The notes under the pieces are model-generated. The model ran no database searches, was not told the origin of the DNA, and saw nothing but the letters and a program-made list of their open reading frames with translations. Shown here in pieces: positions 44,114 through 56,946 of a DNA stretch of 64,000 nucleotides (position 1 is the stretch's first letter; the number at the start of each line of letters is the position of its first letter). A program made the translations under genes and the position numbers. The DNA is from Nilaparvata lugens (Eukaryota > Arthropoda > Insecta > Hemiptera > Delphacidae). The stretch covers positions 9,736,171-9,800,170 of the forward strand of contig NC_052505.1 in assembly GCF_014356525.2 (NCBI RefSeq), in the 5' to 3' direction.

Positions 44114-44908
44114 TGTAATATTACATTTTTTCTCACATTTGAATCGAATCTTCAATTCGAGATCTATGGAACTTTATAGTAAATGTCAGAGTCATCAATA
44201 GACGGACAAACTTTTTGACGGAGAATTTATTATCGTAAATGTTTGTTGCATTGTTCCATGGTGTCACCGAGGCAGGGTTAACAAATTACTAGATAAATAG
44301 TTTATTTAAATAGAATATATATATATAAATTTAAAATAACAGTTTCAAAATAAAGTTTTATTGAGAACAGATGTAGAATGTGAATTCTAAACTTGTAAGT
44401 TATAATATTTTGGTGACGTGTCTGTAATGTTGGAGGCGTTGGCTTCGTGACTTGCAACTTAGGTCTTTTCCTGTTCTTTCTTCTTCTGAAAACATGGCTG
44501 GCTGTTGTGTGTGTAATTTTGTGCTCTGAATTATTGTCTGTTTAAGTGAATTTATTAATGTTTTAAATTGAGTTTTATACAAGTTTATGGTGTACTAGTT
44601 TGTTATTAAATAGCTGTTTGTATTTTCAAGCCAATAGCCACTGTGTTTCAACTGTAAACTAGATAAGTATTTTAGTTCGTAATAACTCTGAAATAATTAG
44701 GCTTAAGATATATTTTCTTTGTGTATTTGTATAAATTCATCTGAAGATTATAAGTTAATTTGCTCTGAAAACTGGATTTCTCATTCATAGGCAATAGATC
44801 CATTCACAGTTTATCAAGAATCTATTTCATTGGAGCCGACAACTATCCTTAGGTTGATAGGTGTTAAATGCTATTCCAACCGTTTAAGGAAAAATTGGTA
44901 GCACGGCA
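44114..44908 (+). repeat. Complete LTR of element 2 (solo-LTR configuration)
   Basis: 795 bp, TGTAATATTAC...GCACGGCA, nearly identical to 38077-38869. Followed by ATATATAAGG, matching the AT-rich target on the left, and then unique DNA. Confidence 0.8.
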
Positions 44909-45639
44909 ATATATAAGGCTAAGCCCCAACAGACTGGAATCACACCACAGCCAAAACTACTGAGTCTAAAAACTGAAATTTTGCATAATTGTTTATGGTA
45001 GCCTCAAAACATCCTCTAAGAAAGGATTTTCAGAAATTTGCCCCCCTGAGGGAGCTGGGGCAAAATGTTGTACTTTTTAACCGTTCATTTCACAGCAAAG
45101 TCATAAGGGACTTTTTTGTTCAGCTACGAAAAAAAATTAGATCTATGCATTTCACAGCAGAGTCATAAGGAACTTTTTTGTTCAGCTACGAAAAAAAATT
45201 AGATCTATGCAGAAAAATTCTGATCAGGATCACAGGGGGCTTCAGGAGAGGACATTTTTCGAAAATTTCGATGTAAAATCACACTACAGCTCAAACTAAT
45301 TGGCCTACAGACTTATAACTTTGCACAAATATTCTTCAAACATGCTGGACGCGCACTAAGAACAGATTTTGAGATATTTTGCCTCTAAGGGTTTCAAAGC
45401 ATGAAAAAGGATCCTATTAAGTAAGGTTATGAACATGGTAAAGTGAACGCCATATGGAACTGAGATAATTGACACATGATATTCTAACATATGTTGTAAC
45501 ATTGGAAAGCTTAAAATAATTTTGTCAATCAGCTGATCAAATTAATTTTTCCCACAGCTACCTCGGAAAGTTGCTGTTCCTGTACTGATTACAATACCCA
45601 AAGATTCACTTTTCCGCTCTAGTGCGGGAATAGTTATTT
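44909..45639. other. Unique DNA with a short tandem duplication
   Basis: TTTCACAGCAGAGTCATAAGGAACTTTTTTG and its variant are duplicated at about 45088-45205 (unit about 60 bp). No gene. Confidence 0.4.
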
Positions 45640-46898
45640 GTGCAACTAGTGCGCAAAGTGACAGTTTGCTGCACCGAAAGAAACGTTTACTGAGTGCAGT
45701 TGGTTTCTTGAGTTCAGCAAACAAACTTGGCACACATATTTCACATTAAATTTTTCCTACAGTTACCATTGAATATGAAAAGTGGGTAATTATGGGTAAA
45801 ATTCCCTGAAATCCATCAAATGTTTTTCTGTGTAATTTTATTATTAATAAAAACCTTAATTTATTTATAATTGAATTATAATGAATAGTAATTCAATTGA
45901 AAATTTATCTAACTGCTTGAAGGGGGTTTATCTTATGTAAGCATTGAAATGACTATAATCAAGGCACATAATGGCAAGGCAACGCTGTTCTCCACTGCCA
46001 TTATAACGTGGGCCTCACTATGAGTGCAGTTACCAACTTAATTTTGATTTTCCTGCACTGGTGCTCCTACTAACTATTTTGCGTTGTCATGCTGCAAATC
46101 TGGAGTACGCAAAGTACTCACTTTTTGCACTAGTGTGGAAAAGTGATTCTTTGCGGCCTGCAATCAGTGCAGAAATGCTCACTTTTCAAGGTATCTGTAG
46201 GAAAAATTTTTTCTACACTCCAGATTTGCAACATGGCAACACAAAATAGTTGGTTGGTTATATGGAGGATTAGTGCACAAAAAAAAATTAAGTTGGTAAC
46301 TATGACTGTGGTTAGATTTAGATAAGAATCATTTCAATGGCTACCCTACATTTATGATAAAATCCCAAACTAGAAATCCAAAACAAGAATAATGTTCATC
46401 TAAATCATAATCAAATAATCATCATTTTTGACTTCTCATAATTTAATAATAAATAATAGTTCTTTTCTATTGATAATTATTATTTCTACTGCAAGAAATG
46501 AGAAAAGTAGCAAATATACATTATAAAATTCGAATTTTGACGTTAAATGATTACCGTTCGATATTCATATAAATAAAAATAATGGAAAACATAGCAATAC
46601 TACAATAAATATTCTCTGTTGTCTATGTTTTTTTTATAAATATTTTTCAGTTTACTTTGAGCATTTTTTTGGTAATTTGAGCAAAAGTCTAAATTTCTGA
46701 ATCCTGTATCAGTAGCTGGATGGAACAAACTTAGGCACTTCTCATATTCAATGGTAACTGTAGGAAAAGTTTAATGTGAAATATGTGAGCAAAGTTCCTC
46801 TGCTGTGCTCAAGAAGCCATTCCCCCCTCGCCTACGGCTCCTGCATAAACGTTTCTTTCGGTGCAGCAAACTGTCACTTCGCGCACTAGTTGCACAAA
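45640..46898. repeat. Foldback element with nested palindromes
   Basis: Outer arms at about 45640-45784 and 46738-46898 are inverted copies (GTGCAACTAGTGCGCAAAGT; AAACGTTTCTTTCGGTGCAG). An inner pair at about 46068-46105 and 46214-46255 is inverted around a GCTGCAAATCTGGAGTA motif. No transposase. Confidence 0.65.
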
Positions 46899-48760
46899 TA
46901 TTTATTGCACGAGCTTGCCACATGTGTATTCCATATTGTTGTATGCTTGGCCTCGCAGTTCGGTTTGCGGCTTCTATCAGCTGTATGGAGTCTCATACAT
47001 TCCGATTGGAAAAGAGCACATCGATTTTCTTTGGTTAGGAGTTTGTTGATAATTATTTTTTCAAATTCAAACTTTATTGCTATCAAAAATCACATTGAAA
47101 ACTTTCTTAATATACAACAAGATTACAAAAATATACCTACATTTATTTGTAGCACGGCCAGAAAAAGACAAATTTGAGTACCTACTAGCCGTGAGTTCAT
47201 TTAATATAACTTTTTTTTTCGTTAATATTTTGTGGATAAAAAGTACAAGTTTATGAGAGATGTGAGTAAATCCTTATATTTGATCCAAATGGTTATTCAT
47301 ATTGTAGTAGTCAGGGTCACTGCAATCAAAAGTTTTTTATTCTGTGGCTAATAAATTTCATATGATTGTCCATAATGTATCCAGTGTCCACAATGGAAGT
47401 GATTGAACTACTGAAGATTAATGGCTTACTGGTCCCTCATAGAATTTATAGTATTCTGGTGATTGAGCCTGTCTTTTTTCAAAGCGTTGACTATTAATAA
47501 TAAAGCTTTATTCATAAATAGCTTACCCGGCGAACTTTGTACCGCCAAAATGTCAATGTATCTCATGTCACACTGAACTTTATTTGTTGAATCATGAAAT
47601 TTATCTGACAATCAATATTTTCATTCACATCTCAATACGGACTTCCTATGAGCTTTGTCATGCAGCATTCATTATTCCGAAAACATATTCTTCTCAATCA
47701 ATTGGTAATAATATCTATTAGTAAAGTGTTGAATTAGAAAAAAAAGGTTAAATCAGTGTTTCAAAGATGAATTCAATGTTTTCATAGTTTTTGATTGTCA
47801 ATAGATGGCACAGGAAAAATGCGATGTACGTTGAATCACAGAGGATTTCATAATATTCTTTCCATATTCCATTTTAGGATGAATATAAGCTAAGCTAAAT
47901 TCAAATAGATTGTAAATTATCCTCTCATTCTTCAGTAATCAATGAATGCAATATGAACAACTCTATTTTCATGAGGTGAATAACTTCTTTTCAACATTTT
48001 CCAGTTTCTCAATGGAGTTAAAATTATTTGTAAGATAGTGAAAGTGACATAACCAACATTTTGATTTGGACAGTATAATATAGATTGGAAATTGGACAGT
48101 TTTGAGCATGAGCCTGTTGTGCCTTTCCTCATGTCAAGTATTTGTGCACAATGTGAATAAATAAATAGATAAGGAAACATTATCTACACAGCTGGTACCA
48201 ATCAACTTCACTTCAACTCCAAACTACCGTTTCAATACCAGTACACAATTTATCACAGGGTGACATGTTTATTACAGCTTGTAACTTTAGATGCTAAATC
48301 ATATTATCATGATCATCTTTCCGTTCTTCAGTAGCCGCTCGGCCGACAATTTCGAAACATAGGTCTGTAAAATAGATTAATACATAATTATTATTAGCCC
48401 CCCTACTAAAATTTCTGTTCAGAAAACCATCCCCAATATTCACACAACATATTCCCAAAGTTTCCTGCCGTTATATGTCAAGAAGTTTTCAAGTCTATAG
48501 GGAACAAACACACAAACAGACATTCATTTTTATATATATAGATTTACATTCAAATGAAAGCCTCTCTAAATGGAGGTAGAATGATAAGGTTGACAACTTT
48601 CAGTTCTGTTGTTTTAACATTTTTTTTTTCAAATCACTTTCGAAAAGTTCATGTAGTACTATACCTACTATTGTTTTTGAGCCACTTCTGGCGCTATCAT
48701 AGTTTCACCACTATTCTGTTCCACAGTCCTATCTCTTGCAGTCGTTAACTATATATCTAT
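46899..48760. other. AT-rich DNA with repeat fragments
   Basis: Weak unassigned frames only (47426-47611 minus has a repeat-protein look but no named domain). At 48395-48545 a sequence ending ACACACAAACAGACATTC and TATATATATAGAT resembles the 3' tail of a non-LTR retrotransposon. Confidence 0.3.
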
Positions 48761-49465
48761 AATATTAAAAAAGTAAAGAACTGGCTTATACACGTACGGG
48801 ATAGGAAAATTATGTTTGACGCATCATCACGTCTGAACTACTGGACGAATTAACTTGAAATTTTCCATATACATTCTTAATTAACCAAGGATGGTTATAG
48901 GCCTATTTTCAATTTTTCAAAATATCATTACGTCAAGTTTTCATTTTGTCAAATTTTGAAATAGCTCCTTGCGGAGCACGGGTTCCTGCTAGTAAGAACA
49001 TAGTTGGGGAAAAACACACAATTCTGTAGTTTTAGATTTTGGACGGAGTCTAACAAATGCACATCAACCCAGAAACATTCGTTTGCCTGATATTAGTTTC
49101 AGTACCGTACACTATTATCTAAACAAGTTTCAATTTGATATTTGTTGTGCTGAAGCTTCAAGAAATACTCAATATCTATAATGAAATAAAGGGAAAAATG
49201 GCTTATTCACGTACGGGATAGGAAATTCACGAATTATTACAGGAAATAAAATTAAGGAATAAGACGCATTATCACGTCTGATCAACTGATTCAATGGACT
49301 CATTAACTTGAATTTTTGCATATAGATTGTTAATTTACCGAGGATGGTTATAGGTCTATTTTGAATTCGTCAAGATTTCAATATAGGTAAAGTTTTAATT
49401 CAAATCAGTTAACCTTGCAGTTTAGTGCACGGGTTAGCACGGGTTACCTGCTAGATAATGAATAA
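48761..49465. repeat. 705-bp direct repeat R1 with Helitron-like ends
   Basis: Same length and nearly the same sequence as 52496-53200. It contains two units that start AATATTAAAAAAGTAAAG and ATAATGAAATAAAGGGAA and end GAGCACGGGTTCCTGCTAGT and GCACGGGTTACCTGCTAGA. CTAG-type hairpin ends and ACGTCTGAACTACTGGACG blocks are typical of insect Helitron-like elements. Non-autonomous. Confidence 0.55.
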
Positions 49466-49483
49466 TGTCACCTGGTCATATGG

Positions 49484-50982
49484 GACATATATATGATTCA
49501 TATATTTATCTCATATTGATCAGGATTTTAGAGTTTTATTTTACGAAAAGTTTAATGAACGGTGTTTCTGCCTTTGAACAGTTTTGTCATCGACAGAAAG
49601 ATTGTTTATTTCACTTGTTATCAAAATTATTGTAGTTTCTCTTTTGTTTTTCATAACAAACGTGCTGGCTTGTGCGACGGATAAAAATATGTATTTGAAA
49701 TGGCTTCATGTTTGGCATTGACTGAGTTATATATTAATACCCAAAATTTTTACTAGTCGGTGTGTGAGCTCGTTCGTTAGGACTGAGAGTAAAAGTCCGG
49801 CTGTTCTGGTGAAGGGGATAGATTTTGTTCTTGTTTTATAATACAGTTTTCCTGTCACAGTTCGGGCAGTTTAAAGAGAATTGTATTATTGAATAAGAAG
49901 GGATCTGAACCCACTTCATTAGATCAGTTTTTTATTTATTTTTCATTAATAATTAACGTCGCGATTAACCAGTGGATGCCAAATTGGGGGCCATTATCAT
50001 AAAGGTAGGTGACTACTGAGTCATTGTTTTAAATTTTCCATAATCACAACAAATTTAATCTTCACTAGCAGCCAAGCGAGTAGCCCTTGAAATATTCATA
50101 TTTTTATTGTTATTTCATAATTTATAATTATAATTCTAATTTTTTTGTACAAATAATTTATTGTTTTGTTTTAATTATCAAAACCAGTACGATCATTTCT
50201 TGTTTTCATTTCCCCACCTTTACATACTCGGTGTAGGCACATATTGCTTACATATTTGGTGGAGGTTTATCCTGCCGTCCAGATCTTGTTTACATAATTG
50301 GTGGAGGCGCCGGGTTGTTGGAGATCGTCGAATTTTCGCCTTCGGAGTATATCGTCGCGAATATACAGGCCAACACTACAGTCACTTGCGAAGGAGGTTC
50401 GTTTCATCATCTTCAACCTATTCCGGGAGCAATGTATGTGGTTTTACCCTGTCATTGCGAGATTTCGGTCGGCGGGAGAATAATGGTGAGAAAGACTTTT
50501 CCGTGTGACGCAAATGTTGATAAACAACCTCAGGTTCTCCATTACTTACCTTTGCATTGGGTTAAGTTTAATTCGTTGAAAATTGATGTTTTGCAACCGC
50601 ATTTCAATCCTAATTTTGTTAATTTTAGCGAAATTTTAAAAACTGATATAGATATAAAGGTTCCGGAATTTACAGTTCAAGATGTAATATCGTCAGATAT
50701 ATTTCACAAAGTAGATCTTCCAAATTCTTGGGGAGATGTTGTAAATTCCTCTAGTTTTGTTTTTTATATATTATTGGCTGGTTAGGGTTTTTAACTTTAT
50801 GCTGTGCATATTTAGGCATCAAGTTGTATGTGTGTAAATTATCTGCTGTAACGGTAGCACAACCCAAGATACATATAATCGATAGTTAGGAGTTATATGG
50901 TTACTTTTCGATGGATTAACTGTTTTATTGTTTTTTCTTGACTATATAGTTATGAGTCATAATGTACTTATAAAGTTTTTTT
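49484..50982 (+). repeat. Tandem unit U1 (1.5 kb) with envelope-like end
   Basis: Begins GACATATATATGATTCATAT and is repeated almost base for base at 50983-52484. Within it, ACATATTTGGTGGAGGTTTA and AATTGGTGGAGGCGCC look like the region after an LTR (primer-site-like). This suggests a collapsed LTR element: LTR, primer site, envelope C-terminus. Confidence 0.6.
50315..50785 (+). pseudogene. Envelope-like glycoprotein C-terminus, copy 1 (frameshift)
   Basis: Same frame as copy 2 but with one T missing in the run before the membrane anchor (ATTATTGGCTGG against ATTATTTGGCTGG). The anchor and tail are lost and the frame stops at 50785. No ATG at the 5' end, so it is an exon-like or truncated piece. 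Confidence 0.55.
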
Positions 50983-52484
50983 GACATATATATGATTCAT
51001 ATATTTATCTCATATTGATCAGGATTTTAGAGTTTTATTTTACGAAAAGTTTAATGAACGGTGTTTCTGCCTTTGAACAGTTTTGTCATCGACAGAAAGA
51101 TTGTTTATTTCACTTGTTATCAAAATTATTGTAGTTTCTCTTTTGTTTTTCATAACAAACGTGCTGGCTTGTGCGACGGATAAAAATATGTATTTGAAAT
51201 GGCTTCATGTTTGGCATTGACTGAGTTATATATTAATACCCAAAATTTTTACTAGTCGGTGTGTGAGCTCGTTCGTTAGGACTGAGAGTAAAAGTCCGGC
51301 TGTTCTGGTGAAGGGGATAGATTTTGTTCTTGTTTTATAATACAGTTTTCCTGTCACAGTTCGGGCAGTTTAAAGAGAATTGTATTATTGAATAAGAAGG
51401 GATCTGAACCCACTTCATTAGATCAGTTTTTTATTTATTTTTCATTAATAATTAACGTCGCGATTAACCAGTGGATGCCAAATTGGGGGCCATTATCATA
51501 AAGGTAGGTGACTACTGAGTCATTGTTTTAAATTTTCCATAATCACAACAAATTTAATCTTCACTAGCAGCCAAGCGAGTAGCCCTTGAAATATTCATAT
51601 TTTTATTGTTATTTCATAATTTATAATTATAATTCTAATTTTTTTGTACAAATAATTTATTGTTTTGTTTTAATTATCAAAACCAGTACGATCATTTCTT
51701 GTTTTCATTTCCCCACCTTTACATACTCGGTGTAGGCACATATTGCTTACATATTTGGTGGAGGTTTATCCTGCCGTCCAGATCTTGTTTACATAATTGG
51801 TGGAGGCGCCGGGTTGTTGGAGATCGTCGAATTTTCGCCTTCGGAGTATATCGTCGCGAATATACAGGCCAACACTACAGTCACTTGCGAAGGAGGTTCG
51901 TTTCATCATCTTCAACCTATTCCGGGAGCAATGTATGTGGTTTTACCCTGTCATTGCGAGATTTCGGTCGGCGGGAGAATAATGGTGAGAAAGACTTTTC
52001 CGTGTGACGCAAATGTTGATAAACAACCTCAGGTTCTCCATTACTTACCTTTGCATTGGGTTAAGTTTAATTCGTTGAAAATTGATGTTTTGCAACCGCA
52101 TTTCAATCCTAATTTTGTTAATTTTAGCGAAATTTTAAAAACTGATATAGATATAAAGGTTCCGGAATTTACAGTTCAAGATGTAATATCGTCAGATATA
52201 TTTCACAAAGTAGATCTTCCAAATTCTTGGGGAGATGTTGTAAATTCCTCTAGTTTTGTTTTTTATATATTATTTGGCTGGTTAGGGTTTTTAACTTTAT
52301 GCTGTGCATATTTAGGCATCAAGTTGTATGTGTGTAAATTATCTGCTGTAACGGTAGCACAACCCAAGATACATATAATCGATAGTTAGGAGTTATATGG
52401 TTACTTTTCGATGGATTAACTGTTTTATTGTTTTTTTTCTTGACTATATAGTTATGAGTCATAATGTACTTATAAAGTTTTTTT
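50983..52484 (+). repeat. Tandem unit U2 (1.5 kb)
   Basis: Second copy of U1, differing by a few bases (mostly T-run lengths). It ends in a long T run, then R2 starts. Confidence 0.85.
51814..52389 (+). CDS. Envelope-like glycoprotein C-terminus, copy 2 (partial)
   Basis: About 190 open codons without an initiating ATG. PGAMYVVLPCHCEISVGGRI, a Cys-containing stretch (KTFPCDANVDKQPQVLHYLP), then a membrane anchor near the C-terminus (FVFYILFGWLGFLTLCCAYL) and a short tail. This layout resembles the end of insect retrovirus (errantivirus-type) envelope proteins, which mediate membrane fusion. The fusion peptide and surface part are missing. No gag or pol of the same element was found nearby. 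Confidence 0.5.
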   Translation: MLEIVEFSPSEYIVANIQANTTVTCEGGSFHHLQPIPGAMYVVLPCHCEISVGGRIMVRKTFPCDANVDKQPQVLHYLPLHWVKFNSLKIDVLQPHFNPNFVNFSEILKTDIDIKVPEFTVQDVISSDIFHKVDLPNSWGDVVNSSSFVFYILFGWLGFLTLCCAYLGIKLYVCKLSAVTVAQPKIHIIDS

Positions 52485-52495
52485 TTCTCTTCTTC

Positions 52496-53200
52496 AATAT
52501 TAAAAAAGTAAAGAACTGGCTTATACACGTACGGGATAGGAAAATTATGTTTGACGCATCATCACGTCTGAACTACTGGACGAATTAACTTGAAATTTTC
52601 CATATACATTCTTAATTAACCAAGGATGGTTATAGGCCTATTTTCAATTTTTCAAAATATCATTACGTCAAGTTTTCATTTTGTCAAATTTTGAAATAGC
52701 TCCTTGCGGAGCACGGGTTCCTGCTAGTAAGAACATAGTTGGGGAAAAACACACAATTCTGTAGTTTTAGATTTTGGACGGAGTCTAACAAATGCACATC
52801 AACCCAGAAACATTCGTTTGCCTGATATTAGTTTCAGTACCGTACACTATTATCTAAACAAGTTTCAATTTGATATTTGTTGTGCTGAAGCTTCAAGAAA
52901 TACTCAATATCTATAATGAAATAAAGGGAAAAATGGCTTATTCACGTACGGGATAGGAAATTCACGAATTATTACAGGAAATAAAATTAAGGAATAAGAC
53001 GCATTATCACGTCTGATCAACTGATTCAATGGACTCATTAACTTGAATTTTTGCATATAGATTGTTAATTTACCGAGGATGGTTATAGGTCTATTTTGAA
53101 TTCGTCAAGATTTCAATATAGGTAAAGTTTTAATTCAAATCAGTTAACCTTGCAGTTTAGTGCACGGGTTAGCACGGGTTACCTGCTAGATAATGAATAA
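52496..53200. repeat. 705-bp direct repeat R2 with Helitron-like ends
   Basis: Copy of 48761-49465 on the other side of the tandem units. It ends about 250 bp before the host secreted-protein gene. Confidence 0.75.
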
Positions 53201-53456
53201 CATTTCTGAATTTATCAATCTATATATTAGATCAAATTATGTTGCTACGGTAGTATGTAGAGTTCATATCATACTCTCTTCCACTATGGTGAGTGTCTTC
53301 TTAATAATTAAGAGTAATTATTACTAGGATTAGAAATTAATTCACTCTAAATTAGTGGGAATATTAATTAAAGAGTCAATTCTGCTTTTCATAAAGGTAC
53401 AGTAGCAAATATAAGCCTATTATGATTTCAAATATATTTTCAGATATCTATAGACA

Positions 53457-55352
53457 ATGGTGGCTGGAATTCAGGTTTCTCTTCTGGTCGTCGTCTTACT
53501 CTCGGGATACGCTGGACTCAACCGGGCTGATTCAATCATAGGTATGTTTGGAACTGATGGGAAGATCATAGGCCCTAATTTAAGTTGATATTTGCAATGG
53601 AAAATTAATGAATGATTATGATCTAAAATTTTTTCGTTCATAATAGTGATTATGAACAAAACATTTTTGTTTACGTAAAAATACCCGTACAGCGAAGAGC
53701 TTCTCATCCAAAAAGCTGATAAAAACAAGGAACAAATAATCAAATAGAATAGAAGTTGATATAAAACTCAAATCATGGAATATCAATTTTGAAGAATTTG
53801 TTAGTTCGATTTTTTAATTTGAATTATTTGTCTCTCAAATAATTTTTCCCTTTATTACTATGCAGAGTGTATGAGCTGTTCTGTTGGTATAAAGTTTCAA
53901 ATTCCCCAGTTATGTAATTTTATCAATCTGTTTTATAATGATTGAAAAGGTGTAAATCGATAATGGCTAGGCCTTTAGCTGAAAAAAACCATCAGGCAAA
54001 AATTATATCCCAGACACATGAGATGATTTTTAACCAACAAAAACATAATATAATACTCCTGTATCTTGTGAATAAAAATTGTCAGTTTCCTGTAAGTCAA
54101 TGATATTATATAAGGCTTGTTATGGGTTCAACATATTTCAGCTCACATGACTCTGGTATTGTATTTTATAAAAAATATACCATTTTTTCTCAACATCCAA
54201 ACAATGTGGGATGATATATTATAGGCTAGTTGCCTATATATAGTTGAAGTTTGTAGATGGGAAAATTTCATTTGTTCAAATGCTATTGAATAAATAATAT
54301 AATATTAAACGAAAATCCAAATTTAAACACTGTGAGCCATCCCAAAGAATTCTGCTACTGCAAATATCGATAACAGAGTAAACTGCAAATAATTCCGACA
54401 GATCATTTTTGGATAGTGGCTTTCATCAAATTTCCTTCTAGCTGTTCACCCTGTTGTCAATATTTGCAGTAGCAGAAGTCTTCGGTATCGTTTACAGCAT
54501 TTTTGAATTTTCGTTCAATATAATAATAATTCAAGACAAAATTACAAAGTTGAAGAAGTTTTGGGCAATAGCCTGTTTTATCTTTTCAGAATCATAAAAG
54601 AGTATCAATTTAATTAGATGATATTATTACAGATGGACAGATTGCAGAAATAGTGGATGATGGTACAGTTCCGGATATTCCACTTCAAGAGGAAGCTATT
54701 TGCAAAGAAGGCAAATGTACATTGAAACTCAACATAAGTATACCTTGGGATAAATCCCATTTGGAAGGTATAGTGTTCATTCTGGTTCAAAATATTACTT
54801 CAATAAAAATTAATTCAGTTTTTTGTCAAAGAGCATAATACATGCCATAACAGAATCAAGAAACAATTATTACTAAAATCGAATTAGAAAAAAGCTTTTT
54901 AATTCATGTTGTCCATATCTTTCACATTTCAAGGCAAAACAATGAATAGTTTCACCGACATGTGGAATTGTAGATCTGATCACCAGATCTAAAAAACACT
55001 AAAAATCACAGTAATTTCTTATTTCATTAAAATGATCGGGGGTGAAAAATAACCAAATCGCTTGTGTTATTTCACTCCCAAATGTGACAGAAATATAGTT
55101 CACTTGGAGTCACTGAAACGTTTTTGCGTTACCAAATTATGAATGAATATGTTGAGTGTTTATATTAATAACCGTTTGATTCAAATAGTAGGTAATATGA
55201 CAAAAGCCGGCAGGCTCACTATGCCCGCCTCATCGACAAAAACAACGAGAATTGAGACCTGCAGGCAATCGATTGAGAGTGCTTGCTTTGTTGGCATATC
55301 CATCAAGACCATCAATAGTTGCTCGATTCAATCAAATGTTCTGTTTATTTGA
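53457..55352 (+). CDS. Host gene: small secreted cysteine-containing protein, three coding exons (126 aa)
   Basis: Coding exons 53457-53541, 54633-54767 and 55192-55352. Donors are ATAG/GTATGT and GAAG/GTATAG; acceptors are ATTATTACAG and CAAATAGTAG. Phases agree (85+135+161 = 381 nt, stop TGA 55350-55352). The first residues MVAGIQVSLLVVVLLSGYAG form a signal peptide. The mature part is acidic, then has CKEGKC and NISIPWDKS, and a last exon with three more Cys. Family not recognised; size and signal peptide fit a secreted (salivary or haemolymph) protein, which is inference. An acceptor TATATTTTCAG at 53443 suggests a 5'-UTR intron, with a possible donor ATG/GTGAGT at 53288. The third exon is the least certain. 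Confidence 0.65.
54302..54521. repeat. MITE in intron 1 of the host gene
   Basis: About 220 bp. Ends ATATTAAACGAAAATCCAAA and, inverted, ATATTGAACGAAAATTCAAA, with arms of about 85 bp including TTCTGCTACTGCAAATAT. No coding. Confidence 0.75.
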
Positions 55353-55689
55353 AGTTTCCAAACTATATATAGGCTAGGTGTGTCAAAATAATATGAATTC
55401 AAATTCTCAAAATGATTTTGAATTCCTATTATTCACATGGTGAATGAACATTATCCTGAAATTAATTGGAGCTCAACGTGGTTGGGCTCAGAGCGCAAAG
55501 CCATGTTTGTTTTGATCATATTTGCTGATACTTCAATCCTGATAGGCCTATACAGTACCACCTCATGAGCTTCATGCAGCAATATATACAAGCCGTTCTG
55601 TAAAAACCCCTAGAGAAGGCATCACTCTATTTTTTACTCATTTTACATTTTTACTCATTTCACATTTTTTACCCAATTAACATATTTTT

Positions 55690-56434
55690 AGTAGAGGGAA
55701 CTTAAGAGTTTAGACAGGTTTTTTTGCTCGAAAATCCCCTCCCCCCTCTCACCCCTCGTCCATCCCGCCTCCCCTTCCCCCCGCCCGCATGGTGGGGGGT
55801 GTTCTTAAAAGTAGATTTCCCCTTCCCCTTGTCCAGTGGCGATGAGGGGGATGAAAAGAGAGAGATATATATCTTTCTCTCTCTCTCTTTCTAAAAATAG
55901 ATTTCCCCTTCCCCTTGCCCAGTATAGATGAGGGGGATGAAAAGAGAGAGATATATCTCTCTCTCAAATAGATTTCCCCTTCCCCTTGTCCAGTGGTGAT
56001 GAGGGGGATGAAAAGAGAGAAAGATATATCTCTCTCTCAAATAGATTTCCCCTTCCCCTTGCCCAGTATGGATGAGGGGGATGAAGAAAGTGAGGGGAAA
56101 AATAATTTCCCTTTGAGGGGGAAAAAATTCCCTTGCTGACAGATTAAAGTGAATCCTTCTCTCTACATCTATGCTGACAGATTGAAGTGAATCCTTCTCT
56201 CTACATCTATTGCTATGCTGACAGATCAAAGTAAATCCTTCTCTCTACATCTATACTGACAGATTGAAGTGAATTGAGAAATTCTCTATTGCTCTACATC
56301 TAATGCTATACTGACAGATTAAAGTGAATTGAGAAATTCCCTATCACTCCACATCTTTACTGTCATATTAAAGTGAATCCTTCTCTCCACATCTATACTG
56401 TCATATTAAAGTGAATCCAGAGAGAGGTCAATGA
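55690..56434 (+). repeat. Polinton P2 terminal inverted repeat
   Basis: Same outer 70-77 bp and inner 45-bp subrepeats as P1, in different number. Ends GAGAGGTCAATGA. Frames 55749-55967 and 55891-56229 are repeat artefacts. Confidence 0.9.
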
Positions 56435-56435
56435 T

Positions 56436-56777
56436 CTAAGTTCTTTTACATTTTTTATCTGCAATATCGTACAAGCATTTCCAAAGTTCATCGGAATTTT
56501 TAACAACAGATAATGCTGAATCATTTGTACAATCATAATGTAGATGGCCGCTGTCTAGTATATCGAGCAATTTGAATATTTCAGATAAAATTGGAAAGTA
56601 TACATTTTCTGTTTTTGTTAACAGTAAATCAACATCTTGACATCCTGTTGAAAATTTAATATTCTTGGCAATTGAATCAAATTCATTAAATGAAATTCCC
56701 ATCAAGAGACAAGTTAATTTTTTGAATTTTGAAAAACCATAACACTGCATGTTAACGGCTTCCCAGATGTTTGACAT
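56436..56777 (-). CDS. Small unknown Polinton protein, P2 copy (113 aa)
   Basis: Homologue of 26682-27032: starts MSNIWEAVNMQCYGF and is intact to KKCKRT, where it stops a few bases inside the repeat border. Differences from P1 are mostly single residues. Function unknown. Confidence 0.62.
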   Translation of the reverse strand: MSNIWEAVNMQCYGFSKFKKLTCLLMGISFNEFDSIAKNIKFSTGCQDVDLLLTKTENVYFPILSEIFKLLDILDSGHLHYDCTNDSALSVVKNSDELWKCLYDIADKKCKRT

Positions 56778-56946
56778 GTGTCTCTGTTCTATAAATTAAC
56801 AATGTGCAAGTGTTGTACCTACAACTTGAAGACAGTCGTGTCTCGCCTGTATAAAAAAGATCACACCACACACGTTGCTGTTGACACGTCTAGCTCTGAC
56901 CGAGTACTAAACTAAAAATCATGAGTGGGGATATTGGAATGAAAAA

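Noticed and set aside
47426..47611. 61-codon minus-strand frame with retroelement-like flavour
   Set aside because: Too short and without catalytic motifs to assign to a family.
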